Positions 1 to 7,260 of a stretch of 14,372 nt of DNA are shown piece after piece. The DNA is taken from positions 5,413-19,784 of the forward strand of contig UZAN01045669.1 of NCBI GenBank assembly GCA_900618425.1, in the 5' to 3' direction. Position 1 is the stretch's first letter; each line of letters starts with the position of its first letter. The notes beneath the pieces are model-generated. The model saw only the letters and a list, made by a program, of their open reading frames with translations. It was not told where the DNA came from and ran no database searches. Source of the DNA: Echinostoma caproni. Its lineage: Eukaryota; Platyhelminthes; Trematoda; Plagiorchiida; Echinostomatidae. The translations under genes were made by a program, and so were the position numbers.

Positions 1-719
1 GGGGGGGCAACAGACAAGACCGGATTGTGACAAGTAAGTGGGGCGGACTGAACTGCGCAAAACCATATCACTTATGGGAGACTTCTCAGTACCTTTCACG
101 ATAAGACTTTAGTCACATAAAGCAAATGGTGGAACACATGCAAAGCGTAAATGCGTCAAATGTTCAATTAAATGACATCATAAAGAAGACAGTTGGGGAA
201 AAACATACAGATTATTCAGTCTGGAAGTTTATCCTCGAAATAAGTCAAATTGTGTGTTGGAACTGAAAATCAACACGAACAAAACTTTTCATTAGAAAAA
301 TTACACAGTTTCTGTAAGTTATGGAACCAACTTTCGTAAATTTCAGTTTTTTATGGGTAAAACCACTTAGATTGCAACAGCTCGTTGTTCCACGAGTGAT
401 TTGTTTTCAAAGATTGATACCGTTGCATCTCAAAACAATACAAAAATCAAAGTTATTATTGTTGAACAGTACAAGATACGATAGGGACGAATCATCACGC
501 TTTTACCACTGCCAGTGCATGCACAATGTGACTGACCGTTCTTTTTTCTACAACCAGAGCTGGTTTCCAGTTCCTGATTGCAAACGACTCTGCAGGTGGA
601 GGTTTGTGTTAGCATAAAATCAGCTTATCGTGCGATCAACCAATATCGAGCGATTGATGACACGGGATGTCTTTTGTGTTCTGTGTCCTTGAGTAACGGG
701 GAAGGTTGGTACTGATGTC
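1..719. other. Anonymous AT-rich DNA, no gene recognised
   Basis: The window opens with a run of seven G, followed by unique-looking AT-rich sequence. Open frames here are short (under 100 codons), overlap on both strands and resemble no family I know. The minus strand of this stretch lies downstream of the Penelope-like fragment that ends near 720 and could include its 3' untranslated part, but no diagnostic motif supports that. Confidence 0.6.
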
Positions 720-1741
720 ATGCTATTGAGTGTGTTATTGTTGGGCGATGTGTGCGGTCGAGTTTGAGGGGTCGAATTGGAGAATGACTTTTAAGCATGT
801 GATTCGGACAATGGATGTTATGGAGGTGCTCCTGGATGCGTGTATGCAACTGCCTATCTATTCCGCCACTGCAAGATGATCCGTGCTCACATTCAAACTG
901 GTAAAAAACAAGTGTTTTGTCAGAAAGTGGCACGGGTTCCATAATGGGTGGAGTGGGAATGCATGTGGTTCTGTTCAAGACGATTGGGTTTGCAGCGTCA
1001 TAACTGCGTTTTACTACATTTTTTCAATCGTTCGTGGAAAATCAAGCTGATATAGTTGTCTTTGAAGAGAAGACAAATGTAAAGTTTCTTCGGGACGTCG
1101 TATACTGCTGGTTTTTGTTCTGGTGTCCCACTGAACTATTTAATAAAACTACCAGGGTATCCTTTCTCAATAAGAATTGATTATAGTTAGCCTAGGTCTT
1201 CTTGCAGGTTGCCCTCGGTGCAAATAAGGCGTGCTCCATGGAATAGTATTTTCACTATACCACGCTGGTTGTTCAGCGTTACGAAGCTACGAAAGTGGAG
1301 ATAGTGATACGTCCATGTACTCTTGCGGTATAAGGTCCTGCGAATCTTTCGATCTTCCCTCTTGGTCATTTAAATGTCTGGAAATGCGAGGCAATCCTCT
1401 TGTTTTTATTCCAATGAGAAATGTATATCCTTGTGCAAACTGTTCATGACTCGAAGTTTGGAAGTTACTTGGTGTCGATTTTGTCCTATGAAGAATATAG
1501 CATCAACGTATCTTCTTTACAATTTGGACTGATCTGTCATATGCGCAGACGTGCTTTTCAGCTTAGTGACGAATAAGGCTTCGGATATAGGCTCCAATGG
1601 GCTTACGTTCGACACACCGTCTATTTGTCGATAAGCTTTACCTTGGAAACTGAAGCCGATGTCTGATGTGCATAAAACTAGGAGACGTTTCAGCACCGAA
1701 ATCAGTGGGTAAAAGTTAATAAAAAAGTCAAAGTAAATTTC
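720..1741 (-). pseudogene. Penelope-like retroelement fragment: RT C-terminal half, linker and GIY-YIG endonuclease (decayed)
   Basis: Reading the minus strand from 1741 downwards gives the order expected of a Penelope-like element (PLE). First is an RT segment containing FQGKAYRQIDGVSNVSPL (compare the family pattern YRQIDGVAMGSPLGP). Next is the catalytic block RYVDAIFFI at about 1492-1513. Then come LAFPDI and KSTWTYHYLHFRSFV (1369 to about 1290), PEQKPAVYDVPKK in the linker, and finally the endonuclease block FECEHGSSCSGGIDRQLHTRIQEH (about 978-830). The element is broken. Stops interrupt the frame at 1517-1519, 1406-1408, 1370-1372 and 1187-1189, and the endonuclease lies in another frame, so a frameshift falls between about 1190 and 978. 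The second catalytic Asp of the RT YVDD box is Ala (codon GCT on the minus strand, 1499-1501). The YIG of GIY-YIG reads CSG (865-873). The N-terminal RT part is missing because the element is cut at the junction with the plus-strand fragment. The family is sure from block order; the exact 3' end is uncertain. Confidence 0.88.
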
Positions 1742-1742
1742 T

Positions 1743-2335
1743 TTTCCGTTCAAAGGGGCACATCAGCTGAGATCATACAAAGAAGATTATCCGACACAGT
1801 CGATAAGACTTTCTATGCATCTAAGCTTCGTGTGTTGTTCACGTTCAAGCCAATTGTGTGTTTGCGACTGAAGGGCAAGGTTCCAGACTCTGCGGTTTCA
1901 TTCTGTATATACTCATTTGCCTTTTCCTGTGGAACAACGTACATAGTTCACACGGTCAGGCAATTGTCCGAACGCATTCGTGAACACCACCCTGCGTGGC
2001 TGAACACCGGAACAATTAAGTCACTCACCAGTGCAGTGGTTTCACACCTAGCTGAAACAAATCACACTGTGGTCGTGGTCGAGGCCTTCTGACCCCTGTA
2101 CAAAGTTCGTGGGTGATTATCGAGGCACGTTCGCTGTCGGACCCTGGCTACAGCAGAAGCGGTGGGCATTCGTCTGAACAACCCTCCTCTGTGTGCCCAA
2201 GCGATTTGTGCAAGCGCTAAAGCTTTCCTGGCCCAGCCAACACACACACACACACACCGGATCACGAGTAATCTCGATGATCGGATGAGTGGACAAACAA
2301 ACATGTGGTCGTCGCGAACCCGATTTCTGGTCTGA
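1743..2335 (+). pseudogene. Penelope-like retroelement 3' fragment: linker and GIY-YIG endonuclease (decayed, second subfamily)
   Basis: One plus-strand frame carries the C-terminal part of a PLE protein. It begins at FPFKG (1743-1757), with a probable one-base shift just after, then SAEIIQRRLSDTVDKTFYA and RVLFTFKPIVCLRLKGKVP. The endonuclease follows, with CIYSF as the GIY box, TTYIV at 1934-1948 as the YIG box (Gly replaced by Val), and RQLSERIREHHPAWLNTG. After TGA stops at 2090-2092 and 2114-2116 the same frame continues as CRTLATAEAVGIRLNNPPLC, and it remains open to a stop at 2333-2335. The stretch includes a (CA)n run at 2240-2257 read as Thr-His repeats. Both internal stops could each be a single C-to-T change from CGA (inference). 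The sequence differs clearly from the minus-strand PLE next to it (IREHHPAWL against IQEHLHNIH), so they are different subfamilies rather than one element folded back. No RT remains. Confidence 0.87.
2240..2257. repeat. (CA)n microsatellite inside PLE coding tail
   Basis: A pure run of about nine AC/CA dinucleotides lies within the continuing reading frame of the plus-strand Penelope-like fragment, where it encodes alternating Thr and His. Confidence 0.95.
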
Positions 2336-2675
2336 CGATGAAGTCGGTTCTAGTAATCTGTGATTTTATTTTCTCAAGACAACTTTATTCCCAAATAGTG
2401 ATATATATATTGAGATGTACAGGTGTTGACCAAACTCGTGCAACATCCCCTCATTTTGAAAATCCATTTCAGCTTGCAATATCATAGTTATATATAGATG
2501 GCTCTGAGTAAAGTGTATTTATTCCCGACTTTATCTTCAACATCTAGGTTCTTATTTATGCAGTTTCTAGAGGGGTCGATTTCAATGTCAAATTCGTTTC
2601 ATTAACGCGAAGCAGCTGGGATTTTATTTTAATCGGAAACTTTTCCCTATATCAGAAACAGGGATAAGTTAGCTA
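2336..2675. other. Short anonymous spacer between PLE fragment and SINE copy A
   Basis: AT-rich sequence with a short ATATATAT run near 2401. I see no protein motif or RNA fold here. Part of it may be Penelope-like 3' untranslated sequence, which I cannot establish. Confidence 0.5.
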
Positions 2676-2823
2676 CCTTGCCATTGGTTACCAGTGCTAA
2701 GGGTGTGCGTTCTGCCCATGAAGTCCAGGGTTCGATCCCCAGTCGGGTCGATAGATTCGCACTACTGATAAGACCCAACCACGTCGAAACAGTTGTCTAG
2801 TGCTTCCAAACTTTTCAGTTCAC
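2676..2823 (+). mobile_element. tRNA-derived SINE with hammerhead-ribozyme-like core, copy A
   Basis: This copy has a tRNA-like head, with a degenerate A-box region around 2685-2704 and a good RNA polymerase III B box GGTTCGATCCC at 2729-2739. Then follow CAGTCGGGTCGATAGATTCG, a hammerhead core (2759-2803) and a conserved 3' segment beginning TAGTGCTTCCAAACTTTTC and ending at CAGTTCAC (2823). Copies B, C and D elsewhere in the window share parts of this order: the B box and TAGTGCTTCC in B; the tRNA-like head, the CGGG...GCACTACT segment and a core remnant in C; the head, GCACTA and a core remnant in D. That sharing is the main evidence for a dispersed family. The layout resembles the Schistosoma Sm-alpha elements, which are tRNA-related, pol III-transcribed and carry a hammerhead ribozyme. 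The exact left end and any target-site duplication are not clear. Confidence 0.75.
2759..2803 (+). ncRNA. Type I hammerhead ribozyme motif (minimal helix III), probably impaired
   Basis: The fold reads as follows. Helix I 5' strand GCACTA (2759-2764) pairs perfectly with TAGTGC (2798-2803), 6 bp. The first core strand is CTGATAA (2765-2771). Helix II is GAC (2772-2774) with GTC (2783-2785) around an 8-nt loop. The second core strand is GAAA (2786-2789). Helix III is two base pairs, A2789-T2796 and C2790-G2795, closing the loop AGTT. The predicted cleavage is after C2797 of GTC. The canonical core is CUGANGA...GAAA...UH; every invariant base matches except position G8, which is A at 2770. G8 takes part in catalysis, so this copy is expected to be weak or dead. 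Very short helix III is known for hammerheads of Sm-alpha-like SINEs and Penelope-like elements, which may act as dimers. Confidence 0.8.
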
Positions 2824-3264
2824 GCTTCGTTTGCTTTATAAGCGATGAATTTCCATTTGAAATTCTCATTTGATCAATGCATACTGTGAAGACTCCAACG
2901 TTTAAAGCACATGTTGTGGTATCCTTTACAGGGATGAGGTCAAAATTGAATAACCGAATATTCACACTATCTTCACCAATTAGATCGAAATATCACAATA
3001 TCAGCATGTTTTTTTAGTGTTGAGAAATTGCTACATAATAATTCTTAAACTACTGACAATTGTGTACGCATAGACCAATATGTGTTTGAACTTTCGTGTT
3101 CTTTTCGATCAGATCTGGTGAAACAGTTGACCTTGAAAAACGTGAGAAATCACGCAACATATGATCTCCTTGACCAGCAGGACCAAATTGTTCCTTTGGC
3201 TCATGATGCTACAATGAGACGCACATGCACGCGCATAAGCAAACAAATTTGTTTTGTTTACCTT
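2824..3264. other. Anonymous DNA downstream of SINE copy A
   Basis: AT-rich sequence with no recognisable protein, RNA or repeat motif. It may contain a divergent extension of the SINE tail, but the tail conserved between copies A and B ends at CAGTTCAC (2823). Confidence 0.45.
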
Positions 3265-3339
3265 CTCGCGCGCGCGAGTGATTTGAAAAATGCGCTCCCG
3301 CGCGCGCGCGCGCGCGAACATACTCCGTACTCGCGGGAG
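3265..3339. repeat. CG-rich block: (CG)n repeat with inverted repeats
   Basis: A 14-base palindrome CTCGCGCGCGCGAG (3265-3278) is followed by nine CG dinucleotides (3299-3316). Flanking the run, CTCCCGCG (3295-3302) is the exact reverse complement of CGCGGGAG (3332-3339). The block is far richer in CpG than its AT-rich surroundings. Alternating CG and inverted arms favour left-handed or cruciform DNA. Open frames that cross it are low-complexity Ala/Arg strings and are not genes. Confidence 0.9.
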
Positions 3340-3560
3340 AAAGAACAAAGGAGATGTGGCGTGAAAACATTTCAAGTTCCCCGTGACAGTGACATGACTT
3401 TACACACCACGATCCCTGACAGTTTACATCTCATCTCGGTTTTGACAAATGTGAGCTGGAAAACACAAATTGTTAGCTCCGGGGATTTCCGGATTTCGGA
3501 GCAGCAAGAATTGGACCAATTCATGCATCTGTGATGCAACTGTCCGAGGGAAACGAAAAT

Positions 3561-3594
3561 GGTGGTGGTGGTGGTGGTGGTGGTGATGGTGGTA
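3561..3594. repeat. (GGT)n trinucleotide microsatellite
   Basis: Eight perfect GGT units are followed by GAT and two further GGT units before the tract ends. On the other strand it would read as poly-Thr, a low-complexity artefact. Confidence 0.97.
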
Positions 3595-4669
3595 GATTGA
3601 CCACGTGAACCAGATTCACTTGCAAGCAAGTCCTCCTTATTCTTGCGGTTGACCTTTGTCTACTGGGGTAGAATATCTTCAAGAGCTGAAAAGTGGGTAT
3701 TGTTCTATGCTAAAACTGCCAAAAAAGAACACGCACATGAGTCTGTCAGTCTTATTTTGTTCGCACTTTTGTTGCATTTAGGGGACCGGGAAAGGAACAA
3801 TATTTTTGTTAACCGCAAACTATTGTGGTGATACATGACATGATATAATCCATTTTCTGTTCAACCCATCGTGCTCTACTTGGCCCTTATGCTTCGAATG
3901 AAGGAAGCAGTGTTATACAGTTCAAATAGAGCCCCGAATTAAGCGTATGTGTGTAGTTCATTCAAAAATCTCCTGGTAATGGCAGCGGCTTACATTCGGN
4001 TTCGGCTGCCGAATAAACTGAAAACAAAAATTCCATGATCGAGAATGCCACTGCGATCAGAGAGTGCCTTGGGACAAAAAGAACTCATGGGAAAGTTGCT
4101 CCATTCAGTTTATGACTTCTTCATTGCCACCATGAAAATTATTGGTATTAGTGAACGTTTAAAAGATTTCCGGAGAGTCCCCCCCCACTGAGATGTATTT
4201 GGTCAACGATGAAGTTTTCAACGTGTATCTGGCACCCACATCAGCGATCAACAGTCGATCCGTAATGCCACTTCCGAAATGGTCTTGCTGTTACCTCGTT
4301 AAAATTAAGATATATACGCCGTAAAACTTTTTGTTTTCGGAATGTGCGATGATTAATCTTATCTGAGCGCGAAATTCGGCTTTCCAATCAACAAGGAAAC
4401 GACCTATCGTCTACGTAACTGTCCAATGGAAATGGGACGGTTTGAATTTGTATCGAAAATTGGGGACTGTGTCTGAACGATATCCGTCACGCGTTAAATT
4501 GCATCAAAATTTATAGAATCAATTAAATCATAACTGATAGACTTGCTGAAATAAATTGCCGTTTGGAGAACATTTACCACGAGCCTATAGAAAGTTTAAT
4601 AATGTTAAAGACGTTTTCCAAGTACAGCAAGGGAACAGAGTCAATCTTTCACTAAAAGCAGCGGAATCG
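3595..4669. other. Anonymous AT-rich DNA with one ambiguous base
   Basis: No coding or RNA feature is supported. Position 4000 is N and sits beside the short perfect palindrome TTCGGCTGCCGAA (4001-4013) and the pair GGCAGC (3981-3986) with GCTGCC, so the local fold may have caused a base-calling ambiguity. A run of eight C lies near 4181-4188. Confidence 0.55.
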
Positions 4670-4752
4670 AGACAGTTTTAATGCAGGTCTCGGGTTCGAT
4701 TCCCAATTGGATCCCCTCTATTCTCTAGTGCTTCCCAACTTTTCAGTTCACA
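4670..4752 (+). mobile_element. tRNA-derived SINE, copy B, hammerhead core deleted
   Basis: A clear pol III B box GGTTCGATTCC (4693-4703) is followed by CAATTGGATC, then directly by TCTAGTGCTTCCCAACTTTT and CAGTTCAC (4724-4752). The last part matches copy A (2796-2823) almost base for base. Between the two blocks copy A has about 45 bases holding helix I 5' strand, CTGATAA, helix II, GAAA and helix III. Here only about nine bases (CCCTCTATT) remain, so the ribozyme core was lost by deletion or strong decay, although the 3' strand of helix I (TAGTGC, 4726-4731) is intact. The upstream A-box half is not recognisable. Confidence 0.7.
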
Positions 4753-7009
4753 ATGTGATTCATTAATCCTCTTTTAACTAGAATCAACCCACCACAACAC
4801 TGCCTTGGGGTAAAACAAAGTAAGATCCAGGTAATCAGTATCGAACACATTAGCTCCTGGGGCGATGTGAACATCACAAAGATCAATTCACTATTTGCAT
4901 ATCCTTGGAATTAAAACAAATAAAGGAAAAAGTACTCACACTAGTCCCCGTCACCCCGGACTTGATACAATTTAATGCTGCTCTAAAATGATATTTGAAC
5001 TCGTTTCGTGTGTGCAGCACTAAGCTGCTTGATCAGGGGTTCTAATGGTACTGTTATCAACAGTTTGTGTTACCCTGAATAAAATGTCGTTATGTGAATA
5101 AAGCTGATGGGCATTTATTCCAGTGATGAGGGGCAGGGCGTCGTTATGCGGATTTCGCTTCAATATTCCGATGTGTTATCTTCTTTTTGAGGTCATACGG
5201 ATCACGAATACCGCAGCGGCCACGAGTAAATAGGTCCGAAGCACTTAATTTAGAAAAAAAATTCGATGATCATTTTTTACGGCTATCCCGGTGTAATTTA
5301 TCTCGACATAAACTCCAAATAAATAGTTATCTGTCAAACAAGCTTTGTTAAACTTCATATTGCATCTAATAGTATAATAAATACATGATCAGCGAATATA
5401 GGTGAACGGAGTACCATGTGTTTGCATACAAGAGAATCACATCTACTTATTTATTTACCGATCATCGTAGAAAAGCGAAAGACATTTTCTCTATTGTACA
5501 CAAAAATGATTTGCTCCCTTTTGAATGCCTCATAAAGATTGTCAGTTTTATGATGTACCGAGTCTTTTGACGTGCACACACCTTCCCCCGCTGAGAAGCA
5601 GATGATCCACTAGCATTTAAATTGACTGGAAATGAACACCACTTCAAATCCAATTTACACACGTAACACCAAATTCGCGGACTTTCTGGTTATATTGTAC
5701 TGTTTTGGTTAACCGAGCGGGATTCGATGAACCAATCATGTGTGATCACGTGCTCACAATCAATTGCATCTCGGTGTATCTCGAGCATCTGGGGTAAACT
5801 CATGTCCGTGGTGTACGGCTATCTGGCCTTATGATGATTATGATTAACTTCTGCTTGTATTTTCAGTCCGGTTAACATAACAAACATACACCGAGTGTGT
5901 CCCATTGATTGACCGTGGGTAGTGAGATTCACATGCACTCCAGTCACGTGGTTATCCAAGCGGATTTGGACTGTCATTGCCGTTGCGTGTTTAACACTAG
6001 GTGCTCCTCGCAAATTTATCCGATGCTGGCGCCATTAGAACATTCTCTATCAAAGTTCCTGAGTGAGTGAGTGCATACCGTTCCCCAGGTAACCATTTTC
6101 AAAATACTTTCCGGGAAACCCTCAAATTACCGACAGTTCGAGACGATTATCTTGCATGCTCCGTGAATTACGAAATGAAGTCCGCAGTGAACTGCCTGTT
6201 ACAACCATGCAAAGAATATTTGATGTTTTTCAATTTTTTGTTTAAACTAATCTGAGAATACTATGTGAGACAGAGACCGAGATATACAAACAATCTACTC
6301 CATATTTTCTTTTCAACAACATTTTATCGAAGAGTATTAAGTAGTAATAAAGATCACCTGGAGGTTTATAGTTTTGAGCGCCATGTAGCCAAATATGGAT
6401 AGCATCTTATTGACATGAACTTATTAATGATTCGACATGTATCATGTAATATTCACCTGTTTGCTCTACGAACATGAATATCAGAGCTCAAGTCACCACT
6501 ATCTCTATCACTTCAATGAAATAAAATAATGGATTTTTTTGATAGTCGATAACGCAACACACAACAGTTCAGCGCACTCCATCTGCAAATGATTGATCAA
6601 ATGAGCCTCATGAATAATGGGATTTTTCGCACAGTAATATCACGTGATAACAAATTTACCTTTGGTTTTCTCTATGCGACCACCTTATTGAGCTGAAGGA
6701 ATATTTGGTTTTACGCTGCATTTATTTACCTCTAACATTGCAGCAAACGCACACGCATTCTATTGGTTGAATAATTTTGAATTGAAGTTATATAGAAATT
6801 ATTATCTTTTAAGAAAACTTCCTTCTTGTTTGAGACCGTATCCCTACTGGACGGATTTAGAAATCTTAAGAATATTCTAATCAGATAAAAGCATTTCTGT
6901 ACCATAGTCATTTCAATTTAGAACTTTAAACCGCGGCATTACCCAGAAGGTTTTGTTAAACAAATGTTTGTTCAGTGCAATACATTAAACATCGTTGTTT
7001 TATATTTTG
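4753..7009. other. Anonymous AT-rich DNA, no gene recognised
   Basis: Both strands are closed by stops at short intervals. The longest open stretches (about 62-66 codons near 5462-5662 minus, 5819-6013 minus and 6067-6255 plus) match no family I can name. A slightly GC-richer, less stop-dense patch at 5819-6060 has, on the minus strand, an ATCATAATCATCATAA tail-like end near 5830-5845. That could mark the 3' end of an unidentified short interspersed element, but this is weak. Confidence 0.5.
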
Positions 7010-7260
7010 GTGATGATGATGGGGGTGGGATTCGAACACAAATCCTTCGAGGGGATAGTTTGGTGACAAATAATTGTGCAGACGGTTTTCACGGAACAGT
7101 AAGCCCGAGTGCAAGGTATACGCTGGTAGATGAGGATTTGAACAAAGCATTCCAAGGTTAACGTTTCGGGTGCCTTCACCAATTGACTAGCGTCGTCTAA
7201 TTTGATTACTGATGAGTTGCATAACCACGAAATGAGACAATTTTCACTCCCAGATAATAT
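7010..7260. repeat. Uncharacterised repeat-like unit with minus-strand B box and plus-strand ribozyme-like fold
   Basis: The unit starts with a GATGATGATGGGGG simple stretch (7010-7026). It is followed by GGATTCGAAC (7028-7037), the reverse complement of a tRNA B box (GTTCGAATCC), so on the minus strand a B box is followed by an (ATC)n-like tail, as in many SINEs. Further right, on the plus strand, lies a hammerhead-like core (7193-7235). I could not find a second copy in this window, so the family status is inferred from the B box, the tail and general resemblance to trematode interspersed repeats. Boundaries are approximate. The short open frames inside are not convincing proteins. Confidence 0.45.
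7193..7235 (+). ncRNA. Candidate type III hammerhead ribozyme, core complete
   Basis: The predicted fold, 5' to 3', is as follows. Helix III strand TCGT (7193-7196) pairs with ATGA (7232-7235), including one T-G wobble. The cleavage site is GTC, with scission after C7197. Helix I is TAAT (7198-7201) with ATTA (7205-7208) around a 3-nt loop TTG. The core strand is CTGATGA (7209-7215). Helix II is GTTG (7216-7219) with CCAC (7225-7228), three of four pairs formed, loop CATAA. The second core strand is GAAA (7229-7232). All invariant hammerhead positions (C3 U4 G5 A6 G8 A9, G12 A13 A14, the 15.1-16.1 A-U pair and H17) are present. The topology, with helix III open, differs from the type I of the SINE copies. 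Weak points are the short stems, the mismatch in helix II and the lack of a second copy to compare, so chance occurrence is not excluded. Confidence 0.5.

Noticed and set aside
2676..2760. Functional tRNA gene
   Set aside because: The B box is good, but no full cloverleaf with acceptor stem can be drawn; the sequence is the head of a SINE. The same applies to 13231-13275 and the minus strand of 13089-13140.
3082..3534. Longest open frame (150 codons, plus strand)
   Set aside because: It runs through the (CG)n block, has no domain-like pattern, starts and ends in anonymous DNA, and is matched by overlapping open frames on the other strand.
5095..5195. Possible reverse transcriptase motif (IKLMGIYSSDEG)
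   Set aside because: There is no catalytic DD pair and no conserved blocks on either side; the resemblance to RT is too weak.
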